Shown here piece by piece: positions 34,600 through 44,524 of a stretch of DNA of 64,000 bases (the stretch's first letter is position 1; each line of letters begins with the position of its first letter). The stretch is from Sialis fuliginosa (lineage: Eukaryota; Arthropoda; Insecta; Megaloptera; Sialidae). The stretch is from positions 17,333,001 through 17,397,000 of the forward strand of contig OY540817.1 of NCBI GenBank assembly GCA_961205875.1, written 5' to 3'. A program made the translations under genes and the position numbers. The notes under the pieces were generated by a model that made no database searches, was not told the origin of the DNA, and worked only from the letters and a program-made list of their open reading frames with translations.

Positions 34600-34800
34600 A
34601 AATACTGGCGATTTAGCGAGTGAACTAGCGAGGGTAGGTATTTATCTACGGCCCCTAAACACTCGATAATTAATTTAGGGGTTTGCTACATGTGTCGTTA
34701 GGCCGCGTAATCGACCGACAAAAGCGCGCTCGTACAAAGGCGATGTACACGCGATTGGTAGGAGGGGGAGGGGGGGGGGTCACCTCTTACTCGTTATTCT
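34600..34800. other. GC-richer single-copy island 11
   Basis: AGCGAGTGAACTAGCGAGGG, GTCGTTAGGCCGCGTAATCG and AAAGCGCGCTCGTACAAAGG are single-copy and contain TAAT-type cores. A 75-codon frame across it has no known motif. Possible regulatory element. Confidence 0.24.
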
Positions 34801-35043
34801 TCTTATTAATATTGCTATATACGAATAAATGTTGGTATGTTTGTAAAAATTATGAAAACATATGTATATCACTTATTATATATACATTATACAAGGTCAC
34901 TTGCAAGTAAAGTAGATTTTTTAGAATTAAATTCGTTTTTATCTAATGAACAACTAAAGGGCGTTAAAGAAAAAACTTTTAGCTTTTCAAATCTGTACTT
35001 GAATTTTTCGAACTAATATTTTGACCACTCTTACGACACCTGA

Positions 35044-35338
35044 TTTAAACATAACTTGATTCAAGAGCAAACAAAAAAATCTTTCATTTACAATGGTTTT
35101 GTAAATAATTGTATAAAAATATATAATAAAATGCTAGAGGTAATTAAAATGTTACCACTGAAAACATTCAAAAAGAAACTAAAAGAATACTTACAAGAAA
35201 ATCCACACTATAATATAGCTGAATTTTTTCAGTAACAGTATTGTACTCTATTTATATATTTACATTTTATTTTATTTTCTGACACATTTAATGTACTTTG
35301 TACAATTTCTTAAATAAAGAATATTATTATTATTATCT
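35044..35338 (+). mobile_element. LINE 3' end with RT C-terminus and (ATT)n tail
   Basis: From about 35050 the plus-strand frame reads HNLIQEQTKKSFIYNGFV, then NNCIKIYNKMLEVIKMLPL, then KTFKKKLKEYLQENPHYN and IAEFFQ before TAA (35233-35235). The pattern of an iYNkLP-type segment followed by a basic FKkkLKeYL segment and an acidic hydrophobic end is typical of the C-terminus of non-LTR reverse transcriptases. After the stop comes a short AT-rich UTR with AATAAAG and an ATT-repeat tail. The element is strongly 5'-truncated, as usual for LINEs; upstream of about 35040 the frame is closed. The clade cannot be assigned. Confidence 0.72.
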
Positions 35339-35660
35339 CAGCTTGGTGCGATCCTACAAACTCCAACTTTTTTTTAAATATAGCTTACATCATTAACTTT
35401 TAAAACTATCAAATGCCCTAAGAGGTTATTTTCAAAATTTATCAGATAAGGTGCTATTTTGACGTCAAATTTCGAAAAAGTTTTTTTGTGTGGATGTATA
35501 ATTTAAAAATATGTTAGAAGTTACTTGCGACTTCTTCCGTGTGGAATTTGTATTTTTTATCTAATCAATTTTCTGGATACAAAGTATCCTATTTCCTATC
35601 TCCCTGCCAAATTTCATCAAGATCGGTTCAGTGGTTTAACCGTGAAAAGGTAACAAACAG
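35339..35660. repeat. Dispersed repeat shared with 38043-38215
   Basis: GCTTGGTGCGATCCTACAAAC, ACATCATTAACTTTTAAAAC and CAAATGCCCTAAGAGG recur at 38043-38215 with their blocks in a different order, as at the junction of tandem units. The segment ends with TTTCATCAAGATCGGTTCAG, a lepidopteran-type tail phrase. Confidence 0.55.
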
Positions 35661-35670
35661 ATTTACTTTA

Positions 35671-36298
35671 TTTTTAGTAAAATTGTACAAAAATTAAAAG
35701 GTTTACAAATACCAGGCAATTTATCTGAACACTTTATCAGTTTTTATTTAAATTGTAAAATAATTAACTACTTTTGATGAATTTAGCACGAGAAAGCACT
35801 GTGCATTTACTTGGCAGATGTTTCTTTTTTAAATTCATTCATACCGCAAATATACAACAGAAAAAAACTTTATATAGTTGAGTATACGTATCTGTACAAC
35901 AAACTCCGGGTCATATTAATCCAGGCGGGTGTCTCTGGAGACCACACACACAACAAACAGACATACAGATTTACTTTCGCATTTATAATATTAATATGGA
36001 TTTTTAGTAAAATTGTATACAAATTAAAAGGTTTACAAATACCAGGCAATTTATCTGAACACTATCAGTTTTTATTTAAATTGTAAAATAATTAACTACC
36101 TTTCATGAATTTAGCGACAAAGCACTGTGCATTTACTTGGCAGATGTTTATTTTTTAAATTCATTCATATCAAATATACAACAGAAAAAAAATGATATAG
36201 TTGAGTATACGTATCTGTACAACAAACTCCGGGTCATATTAATCCAGGCGGATGTCTCTGGAGACCACACACACAAACACACTCATATACACACTGAC
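35671..36298. repeat. 330-bp tandem duplication of repeat C end
   Basis: Copy one starts at 35671 and copy two at 36001, both with TTTTTAGTAAAATTGTA, ACAAATACCAGGCAATTTAT, GCACTGTGCATTTACTTGGC and CTCCGGGTCATATTAATCC. They are highly alike by eye. Copy one ends TTTCGCATTTATAATATTAA, a well-known lepidopteran repeat phrase. The two 91-codon frames come from the duplicated sequence and have no recognisable domain. Confidence 0.8.
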
Positions 36299-36410
36299 AT
36301 ACCCACACCCATACTACTTCAGATTAAAACCAATTGCAATGGCAACAAAATTGATTTCACTCACATACACATATGTATATATGTATACATACGTATATGC
36401 GTGAGTGTGT
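36270..36410. repeat. Simple-sequence tract (CA-, TA-, TG-rich)
   Basis: Imperfect ACACACAAACACAC-type and ATGTATATATGTATA-type tracts follow the second 330-bp unit. Confidence 0.6.
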
Positions 36411-36418
36411 AAACCCTA

Positions 36419-36560
36419 AATTGCGAATTACAATAAATTAGGGTGTAGGCTCGCCCCGCGGGACTTGTGCGCGTAAACATTCCGGTTCGATTCACGGAGA
36501 TATTTGTTGTTATTGTGTTAGATTGTGTATGTCTGTGCGTGTGTTCTTTAAATGGTACGA
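36419..36560. other. GC-richer single-copy island 12
   Basis: GTGTAGGCTCGCCCCGCGGG and TGTGCGCGTAAACATTCCGG, then CGATTCACGGAGATATTTG. Single-copy, non-coding, hemmed in by repeats. Possible regulatory remnant. Confidence 0.22.
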
Positions 36561-36579
36561 TTTTTTTAAGTTTAAAGTA

Positions 36580-36966
36580 CAGTCACCTGCATTAATGGTC
36601 TTGCAGTTTGTATTCATTTTCGTTTATCACAAACTTAGTAGGCTCCTCCCATTTGATTATTATAATATTTAAATCATTTCTCCATGTATCAAACAAAGAG
36701 AGATATTTTGAAATTCATTTGCTAGATAAAGAACTACTCTTCGTTTATAGTACTCATATATATTCGTGCAATTAAATTACTATGTAATCTATTGAAAATT
36801 GTATACGTAAATTTTGTGTTAATGAATATTTGATATTCCGAATTTTAGTATTTTAATATATTAAACTTGATAGAAAAAGATAACCGATGATGTTTGTCTT
36901 TAAATTTGGAATCTGTTGTAAGCGATTCTAGCCTTTAGGGTGCCAGACGAGTTCTGCAGGTGACTG
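36580..36966. mobile_element. Tc1/mariner-type MITE B, copy 1 (387 bp)
   Basis: Flanked by TA (36578-36579 and 36967-36968). Left end CAGTCACCTGCATTAATGG; right end, reverse-complemented, CAGTCACCTGCAGAACTCG. The interior carries AGTAGGCTCCTCCCATTTGA. A near-identical copy is at 42883-43270. Confidence 0.92.
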
Positions 36967-36981
36967 TACATACATGCGTTA

Positions 36982-37487
36982 GGCGGGTATTACACTATCA
37001 AAGAAATATGATAAAATTTCTTTGATCAAAGAAATATGACAGTGTAATAAGTCAACTTTTATAATATTTACCTTCATAATATTTCTATGATCATAGTTAA
37101 TGACAGTCTCTTATATTTGATCAAAGTTTTTTGACGTAAAAAACAAAATGGTGACTACCAAGTTATCACTGACAGTTACAGTTACATAATTATTAATATA
37201 TGAATATCAACAAAATCCAGTATTATATGATAATCTTCTTATTGATTGTAAAAACCACAATACACGGTTGTAAATTCAAACCACGATCGCGTCAATTGAC
37301 GAACATCCACGCACTGATATTCAAAAGGCACCAAAAAAGAAGAAAATATCCCTAGATAATATTAAGAAAATATTATCAAATATTTTATGTAGTGTAATAA
37401 AACAAAATCACGTATTTTATCAAAGAAATATGATCAAATCTTTGTCAAAGATCTTTGACATATTTATTTGATAGTGTAATAGCCGCT
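36982..37487. mobile_element. PIF/Harbinger-type MITE (506 bp)
   Basis: TTA flanks both sides (36979-36981 and 37488-37490). The left end is GGCGGGTATTACACTATCAAA and the reverse-complemented right end AGCGGCTATTACACTATCAAA. Subterminal repeats of TTTGATCAAAGAAATATGA occur on both sides. No transposase frame. Confidence 0.9.
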
Positions 37488-37492
37488 TTATA

Positions 37493-37874
37493 CAGTGTAT
37501 TCCATGTTGATAAGACATAGGAAAATTAACATGGGGACAATTAGAAATGTTGTAGTAACCTTTGGTCAAATTTAACGATGTGTAATTGGTGCGATTTGAA
37601 ATGCCGCATCGAAACTAACTGACAAATTTTAAATTAATCAACAGTATTTTGTTTTCACCAATAAAATACATTAATGAAATTAAAGTAAACATCCTAGATA
37701 AAATTATAAAAATATTTTTTGGCAGATATAAATTTGAAAACAAAATACTAATTACTATTTTATTAAATTTTGTGCACCAATGACACATCGTTAAATTTGA
37801 CCAAAGGTTACTACAACACTTCCAATTGCCCCCATGTTAAATTTCCTATGTCTTAATCAACTTGGAATACACTG
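37493..37874. mobile_element. Tc1/mariner-type MITE (382 bp), long terminal inverted repeats
   Basis: TA flanks both sides (37491-37492 and 37875-37876). Left end CAGTGTATTCCATGTTGATAA; right end, reverse-complemented, CAGTGTATTCCAAGTTGATTA. The inverted match runs well inward (ACCTTTGGTCAAATTTAACG on both arms), over about 100 bp. It directly abuts the preceding element. Confidence 0.9.
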
Positions 37875-37912
37875 TATAACGTAACATAAAGTATTGCTAA
37901 ATTAATTAATAC

Positions 37913-38050
37913 CAGGGACTTGAAACTGAACCCGAACCCGAACCTAAAACCCGAAAAAACTTTTTTTCATTAACCTGAATTCAACGTGAAGTCAACGAAC
38001 CTGAATCTGAATTTGAAACTTTTCATGGATAACCAGTAACCATTTTTTTT
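37913..38050. mobile_element. Truncated copy of the GGTTCGGGTTC hAT element
   Basis: It opens CAGGGACTTGAAACTGAACC, followed by CCGAACCCGAACC units, AACCTGAATTCAACG and GGATAACCAGTAACCA, the reverse complement of the right part of 19583-20170. It is cut off at a T run. Confidence 0.7.
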
Positions 38051-38215
38051 AAATGTAGCTCACATCATTAACTTTTAGACTGTCAAATGTCCTAAGAGCG
38101 TCGAGACCACTTCCCCTATTAATAACAAATTAAAATTGATAAATTAACAAATAAGTTGAATAGTTGATATCTCAGCTTGGCGCGATCCTACAGACTCCAA
38201 CTTTTTTTTTAAATA
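38043..38215. repeat. Dispersed repeat shared with 35339-35450
   Basis: ACATCATTAACTTTTAGACTG, GTCAAATGTCCTAAGAGCG and GCTTGGCGCGATCCTACAGAC match 35339-35450 in blocks. Confidence 0.55.
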
Positions 38216-38469
38216 TAGCAGAAAATATAAATAAACATAGATTTAGATAAATTCTAAACGTATTACAATCTTGTTAATTTTTTTATTAAAATATATAATA
38301 AAAATATTATTTAGAATTTCAAACGTGACGAGAACTATGAACTAGGCAACTGTCGTATTGTTTCGAATTTATAACTGACAAATTCGTGACAATTTAATTA
38401 GGTCTCAAAATAAACAAAAACTGAAGACGGTTTATTCAAAAATAAATCTAATAAAATCTTAACCCCCAC

Positions 38470-38700
38470 CTGTACCCACCCACCCACACTTACACACACA
38501 CACACACACACACACACACCGCGGGTGGTTCGCGAACAGCGTCGCGACTGTGTGTGACAGCCTTAAACGTTCTTTTATTCTGTAATTGAATAATGATTGG
38601 TTTCCCAGCCAGGATGCTGTGCGCGCCACCCCCGCGCACGCCGCCGCCCACAGCCTGCGACAGACAGGTGATTGTTGAAGTCATTTATGTAGCGAACATT
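38470..38700. other. CA microsatellite and GC-rich island 13
   Basis: A CA tract (about 38489-38519) is followed by CGCGGGTGGTTCGCGAACAG and then CGCGCCACCCCCGCGCACG with GCCGCCGCCCACAGCCTG. This is the most GC-rich point of the intron. Open frames exist on both strands, and CAG|GTGATT at about 38667 would fit a plus-strand splice donor, but no homologous protein is recognisable. It could be a regulatory island or the first exon of an unannotated transcript. Confidence 0.3.
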
Positions 38701-38854
38701 GCTACATTGTGTCCGCTAATAGGAAAGCTTTTTATTATTTTATATGTAGATATTTACTTGGAACTATATATGTGTGAGAATTTAACAATAGTTGAGATGT
38801 TTAAAATTTCTACTTCAACTGATTTAATTTTAAGTCATAATCATAATGTACAGT

Positions 38855-39260
38855 CAGGCCCGGATTTAGAAATTTGCCGCCCCTAGGCAGTTGCGAAAAT
38901 TGCCGCCCCCCCTTCTCGAAACTAACAGTTTAAGTCATAGATGTCAAAATATAAAACTCAGGATCATTTTTTTTTGGTTGCGTCAGTTTCAAATTTTATA
39001 AATTTTTATAAAGTTACATTAGGAAACATTAAAACTGAAGACCTTTTTTTTATAGTCATGCTTGAGTTACGAATGTATAGAGAAATTATTGCTTATGGGT
39101 TGAAATTTTTACGTCTCGATTTTCGGATGGCAAACTCATCGATAATGGAATCAAAATCAAATTCAATTCCCACGAATATAACAAGTTTTCAAAGTTTCCA
39201 CCAAAATTTGCCGCCCTTCAAGTAGCTGCCTACTCTGGCTGCATGGTAAATCCGGGCCTG
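38855..39260. mobile_element. hAT-type MITE (406 bp), CAGGCCCGGATTTA ends
   Basis: The octamer TGTACAGT flanks both sides (38847-38854 and 39261-39268). Left end CAGGCCCGGATTTAGAAATT; right end, reverse-complemented, CAGGCCCGGATTTACCATGC. Subterminal TTGCCGCCC occurs several times. The 94-codon open frame inside has no recognisable motif. Confidence 0.92.
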
Positions 39261-39261
39261 T

Positions 39262-39355
39262 GTACAGTGGTCGTCCAGTTTTCATTGAAATTCGCTTATC
39301 ACAAACTTACAATTAGTAGGCTCCTCCTATTTGATTATTGTACACTGTCAAAAAT
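39262..39355. mobile_element. MITE B-related fragment
   Basis: TACAGTGGTCGTCCAGTTTTC, CGCTTATCACAAACTTACAA and GTAGGCTCCTCCTATTTGAT match the left part of the MITE B group (variants at 50288 and 55131). It ends at TACACTGT about 90 bp on. The hAT element at 38855 inserted at its terminus. Confidence 0.65.
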
Positions 39356-39810
39356 TTTCGATGTTTATTTACAAAATATATGTTGAAAGTTTTATTCAAT
39401 TACAGTTTCCGAAATTTCAAATACGTATTGTAAATGATGAAGTGAAGGTTTTGAATTTTTACAAACATGATGTTGGTATTTAAAATATTATACTGTGTAG
39501 GAAATTACGATACCATAACCTTGTAAAATTCCTATATTGGTTATACCAAGATTACAATATCAGTATATACTATTTTGAATTACGAGAAAAATTCTGGACA
39601 TTTACAAAATGTATTGGAAATTTCAAAAATTGTATATGAATAAAACTTGCTACACATGTTTTGTAAAATTTATCTTGGATATTTTTTCTATTTTTGTTTT
39701 TTCCCTTTTCGACCCTTTTTCCTACTTTCTACTATATTTTATATCTGAAATAATTAGGGAGTTGTTGTTTGTTAATTAATACGGGTGGGGGGGGGGGTAC
39801 ATGTAGCATA

Positions 39811-39945
39811 CATTATTTTCTATACAAAAAACGTACTTTTAACGAAATCTAAAATTCAATATCTTTTTGTCATATTTCATGCATCAAATTTTAACTTTTC
39901 ATAAAAAAATCAATTTAAAGATAAGAAAATTAGAAGGAACATCAA
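39811..39945. repeat. Relic of the palindrome family (inner arm)
   Basis: CATTATTTTCTATACAAAAAA, CGTACTTTTAACGAAATCTA and AAGATAAGAAAATTAGAAG match the inside end of the 16744-17488 arms and 12056-12320. Confidence 0.5.
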
Positions 39946-40132
39946 AACTACTTACTTTATAAAGTAGTATTCATTATTTATATATAATATATAATTTGAA
40001 ATTGCTGACTACAAATTTTCGAGAAACATTGAGCAGTTCAGTTAGTTGTATAATATTTAATTCCATTTATCCTGCCTGCTGTTAAAAATCATACAAAATC
40101 CTGAAACATGATAGTGAAAGGAAGAAAGGACA

Positions 40133-40151
40133 ACACACACACACACACACA
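40133..40151. repeat. (CA)n microsatellite
   Basis: Pure CA tract before TACAGACACA. The following 200 bp (GGAAGGACCTTTTCTCCGTG, GTGTGTCCACGAGGATGTGG) are single-copy and unassigned. Confidence 0.8.
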
Positions 40152-40499
40152 TACAGACACAAACGGAAGGACCTTTTCTCCGTGCTCAATCACACTTGAC
40201 TTTTTGTTCGTCAGATTCCTTCACGTTGCTCTAACCACGAAAGTCCTTTGTGTGTCCACGAGGATGTGGGATCCTTTCTGCCCTTGCTCTGTTATCCTTG
40301 CACACAAGGTATTGATGTACGAGGGTACAAGAAAATTCTCAATTTGTTTGCCTTTCGGTTTGTGATATTTTTTTTAGTGATTCGTATATATTTTTGGTTT
40401 TTATACAATTTCAGTGATATAGGTACTGAATTTCAGTAATAAGATTAGGTTTACAAATGTAGATAATCACTGAATTTGTATGTATACAAGTGAGGCGTA

Positions 40500-41098
40500 G
40501 GTAATTTTCTCTCTCGCAATATCGAAGATACGAGAAGCTTTGTGATCGTTTTAAAATGAGACAAAAATTTAAATTGATCTTTTCGTTTCAGGTCAAGACA
40601 AACATTTTTTGTTCCGTGTTTGTCTGTTGAGTGAATCCTTGTCACACGCATAACTCATGAATAGAGATGGGAAAAATATATAGTTGTTATTTTCAATGAA
40701 ATAGTTACTAGTTGAATTTTTTTTCGGAAAATAATTATGATAAATAGTTTTTTTTACGATTTAATAATAATTAGTGCAAACGAAGCAGTAAAAAGTGTCG
40801 CAAATAGTTTTAAAATAGTTGGAAAGGTAGTTGCAAATAGTTGATTTCAAATTATGTTCAATCAAACCAGTTTTGTGAAAACGGTGGAGATATGTAATAA
40901 AAATTACAATAAATGTATTTTTACGTAATAGTTGAAAAACTAATTTTCCAATCTCTACTCATGAACCACTGAACCGATATTAATGAAACTTGGTTGGAAA
41001 GGAGAGAGGTGACATCCAAAAATATTATTTTTTCAAGATATCTCAAGAACGACACGACAAGTTTGTTGTAAAATATTCCTTTGCGAGGAAGCAATACT
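40500..41098. repeat. Dispersed repeat C interrupted by an hAT MITE
   Basis: CTCGCAATATCGAAGATACG at the left and TTTGCGAGGAAGCAATACT at the right look like inverted ends of one element. Inside, the family phrase CATAACTCATGAACCACTGA is split at CTCATGAA by the hAT insertion at 40662-40957. Without that insertion the element would be about 290 bp. Confidence 0.75.
40662..40957. mobile_element. hAT MITE D, copy 1 (296 bp), nested
   Basis: The octamer CTCATGAA flanks both sides (40654-40661 and 40958-40965), a perfect target duplication. The ends are TAGAGATGGGAAAAATATAT and, reverse-complemented from the right, TAGAGATTGGAAAATTAGTT. The interior has several AATAGTTG and ATAGTTGAA motifs. The second copy is at 56826-57115. 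Confidence 0.95.
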
Positions 41099-41338
41099 AT
41101 ATGTAAGTCTTCGAGTAACACCGGGCAGTTAATCTAATTTTATTCATATGTATAACGGTGTATAAGAAAGTAATAAGTCGGCAATATATCACCAGTTCCA
41201 AAACATATATTAGATTCATCTGTTCCTTGTGATAATAACGGCCCTGTCTGTCTGACGTTGTGTTTAAACAAGAAAACATGCATCTATAAATCCACACACA
41301 CACATACCTACACACATAATGTTACATTCTGAAACTTA

Positions 41339-41530
41339 ATTACAGCATCTACAATGTGCGGGCGGAATTTAATTTCTAATTATGTAGTACATAAGGTCGT
41401 CGCAAGAGGGCACGACGCGTTGTGACGGTGCAGGTAACTTTTGTGAGCTCATTAACGAAGCGGGCTGTGCTCGAATTACGTCATTAGTACGCCGCCGCCT
41501 ATCGGTGTAGCTAGTGAACTATGAAAGCTA
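41339..41530. other. GC-rich single-copy island 14
   Basis: CAATGTGCGGGCGGAATTTAA, TTCTAATTATGTAGTAC, CACGACGCGTTGTGACGGTG, CGAATTACGTCATTAGTACG and CGCCGCCTATCGGTGTAGC. The stretch combines a TAATTA homeodomain site, an ACGCGT palindrome and TACGTCATTAG, an unusually motif-dense single-copy text. No coding frame. Strong enhancer candidate, untested. Confidence 0.32.
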
Positions 41531-42034
41531 CATTCTAGTGTTGTTTTGTTATTTGTTATATTTAGGAGGAGTCGTTTAATAAGCGACTTATTATGTTGCT
41601 GTTTTGAAGGTAATTTTAGACGGTTTTGCGGTTATGGGTCGGTTTACTTTTAGATTGGTGAGGGCTGTTAACATTTGAAGTAAGTTGTAACTCGCTGTTG
41701 AAAATATTAGGGCTACTAAAATGAGAGTATTTTCATAACTTAATGAAAGAGAAAAAAAACAATCTATGAGTACGTTTACACAGCGCTGTTAAACCGATGT
41801 AATAAAACCGTTTTAAGTGGTGGTGTTTACACATACAAGAATAAGTGACGTCAGCAGGAATTATAATTCCTATTTGAAATACGCTGGTGTACCAACAAGA
41901 AATCTCAAAAATATTTCGTCTCTTTTATGTCCCACGAATCACGTTTCTTTTGTTTTCCATCTCTTCGTCTCAAGTGTTTTAACCATAATATTTTAACTGA
42001 CAACATATTAATTTATCCTCACATTTTTGCTCTT

Positions 42035-42205
42035 AGAATTCATATAAAATTCATTGTTTTGATTTTTTAGATGTGACGTCACAAAGTTTGTGACACCTGC
42101 CCTCCCTCTTGTCACACCACGTCACATTTTGTAGACCCCCCTTCCTCCTTAACGTGTGACGTAATTTGAATTTTTAAGATTTTCTTAAATGACATTATAA
42201 CGAGG
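42035..42205. repeat. Dispersed insect repeat, TGTGACGTCAC type
   Basis: GATGTGACGTCACAAAGTTTG, GTGACACCTGCCCTCCCTC, TTGTCACACCACGTCACATT and AACGTGTGACGTAATTTGAA. I know this phrase set as a very common insect repeat, probably the 3' part of a non-LTR element. Family name not recalled with certainty. Confidence 0.6.
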
Positions 42206-42228
42206 ATCTAGTTTTACAGTTTGTTGGA

Positions 42229-42242
42229 GGGGGGGGGGGGGG
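42229..42242. repeat. 14-G homopolymer run
   Basis: An uninterrupted G run between the TGTGACGTCAC repeat and MITE A copy 5. Confidence 0.95.
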
Positions 42243-42244
42243 AG

Positions 42245-42603
42245 TCATGGCTCATGAAATGGACAAAAATAGTTACTTTGATATATTTAATAATCATTTT
42301 TCTATATATAAGTACTACAGCACAAAAGTTATAAAATAAAGAATTGTAAAAAATGAAACTAAAAATAAAACAAATTTTATGATAATATAATAATTAATAA
42401 ATAGATTACACTAATAATTAGTTTAAATGTCCACCATTTTGACATCCATGATTGGTCGATTATCATCAATCTAAGCTGTTTTACAGTTAAGTGTACCTAT
42501 ATAGATTATGATTCAGTAATGGCAGTATGTAATCAAATATTATTTCTAATTTAGTACATTTAATTAAACACTGGAGTACGATCCAAGACTGGTGCTAGTA
42601 CCT
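42245..42603. mobile_element. MITE A, copy 5, left end lost
   Basis: From ATGGACAAAAATAGTTACTTT it follows the family interior (AGTACTACAGCACAAAAGTT, ATTGGTCGATTATCATCAAT) to the right terminus GACTGGTGCTAGTACCT followed by TA. The left third is missing. Confidence 0.8.
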
Positions 42604-42882
42604 TATATAATACATAATAGTAGTTTTGACCCGGAATCTCTTGCATACTGCGCTTAGGATTTCGATGCAATTTCTCCGGGTTTTACAAAAAATGATGACG
42701 AGTAAAAAAAAGGTCGTCAAAAATAAAGCAGGGGGCGTAAAAGTGCAGATAAGGGTGATAAATTTTATGAATATAAAAATAAATAGGATAGAATAAAATA
42801 AAAAAGAGGTCTTCATTTATAGAAACTAAAATCTGGTCACCCTATGTATATTGTATATTTGTACATTGTATATACATATGTA

Positions 42883-43270
42883 CAGTCGCCTGCATTAATG
42901 GTCTTGCAGTTTGTATTCATTTTCGTTTATCGCAAACTTAGTAGGCTCCTCCCATTTGATTACTATAATATTTAAATCATTTCTCCATGTATCAAACAAA
43001 GACAGATATTTTAAAACTCATTTGCTAGATAAAGAACTAGTTCTTCGTTTATAGTACTCATATATATTTGTGCAATTAAATGATTATGTAATCTATTGAA
43101 AATTGTATACGTAAATTTTGTGGTAATAAATATTTGATATTCCGAATTTTAGTATTTAAATATATTAAACTTGGTAGAAAAAGATAACCGATGATGTTTG
43201 CCTTTAAATTTTGAATCTGTTATAAGCGATTCTAGCCTTTAGGATGCCAGACGAGTTCTGCAGGCGACTG
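42883..43270. mobile_element. Tc1/mariner-type MITE B, copy 2 (388 bp)
   Basis: Flanked by TA (42881-42882 and 43271-43272). The ends are CAGTCGCCTGCATTAATGG and, reverse-complemented, CAGTCGCCTGCAGAACTCG. It differs from 36580-36966 at scattered positions only and has the same orientation. Confidence 0.93.
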
Positions 43271-44524
43271 TACATATATACATAATTCATAAGTAAATCT
43301 CATGCAGTACCTACATTTATACATATAACATATCATAATTCATCTCTGTGATTTCATTGGTGCCGTAACTACTTGCTGCAAACACTTGAATGTCATTCAG
43401 TAGAAAATAATGACAACAATTACTTATTCTTCAGCAGACATATTTGCATTTACAGTCTCAAATGACAACGAAAATACTTATGCCAAATAATAGCATTTCA
43501 TAATCGCTAACAAGCAAATATAGCACTTGTTTATCTCACTCCAATTCACGAGTATTATCTTAACCGTCCTTGTCTAACTATACTTCAATGTAAATAAAAC
43601 CCATGTACTAGAAAAGGAAAAATATATTATGTATTACATTCCTTAATAAACTGGTCTCTTTCTTCGAGTAAGTTTTAATGAAATGATGCAGTAATGGTAT
43701 TATGCAAAAACAAATCTTTCTTCATAAACAAAGAGGGGGATATAGCTTCATGCATGCATCCGATATACCCATCTCTTTTTTTTAAATCCATAATTCAAAA
43801 CTTGTCATAATGCATATGCATTTTTTTACCACGAACAATCGAGACTCCACCCTTACTGTAATTTTACGACTTTTGATTGGTCGAAACAAATGCATTCAGT
43901 GTGAAAATTTACACGGGGAAGGGGGTGCGACGTAATGATGTAGTCATTGAGTCATTCCATTTATAATCATCAAATTTATTAAAATATAGAAGTTGCACCA
44001 TTTTTAATTTTGATGAAAGTTTAATCAGTTGTTATTATACTTATTAGATAGCAGAAACTGTACTTAGAAAAATTTTAATGGCCATAGTTCGGGGGTGGTG
44101 ACCGTTTTACCCTCTTAAGATATGAAGATTTCGTCGATTTTCAACGTTTTTTCAACTCGCTATAGCACGCGTTCTAATAAAGCAATTACAACGAGCTTAA
44201 TGTCATTTGAAAGACTAAAGAATCTAGTTTTAATTGATCTAGCACAATTTAAAGTTTAAATTATTTTTTTTGTAGATAGAGGCTTTTCAAATTTATTAAT
44301 AAAATTGTCATTTTTTCCATTTTTCGAAATTTATTGTGGCTCTAAGGTTAAACTGAGAAAGCTATAATTATGTGTAAGTTATGTTCATTTATAGTACTCA
44401 GTACCCACAAAAAATCAGCTTGATTGATGCACATCTTTTATTAAAAAAATTTAGTTAAATATCGCAAAAATCACGAAAACACCAAAATCAGCTGTTTTCG
44501 AAGCAAAAAAAAGTTATGTGGGGG

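Noticed and set aside
35811-36412. Two tandem 91-codon frames
   Set aside because: Both lie in the 330-bp duplicated noncoding repeat and end in microsatellite text; no domain is recognisable.
38941-39225. 94-codon frame
   Set aside because: It lies wholly within an hAT MITE with a perfect target duplication and has no known motif.
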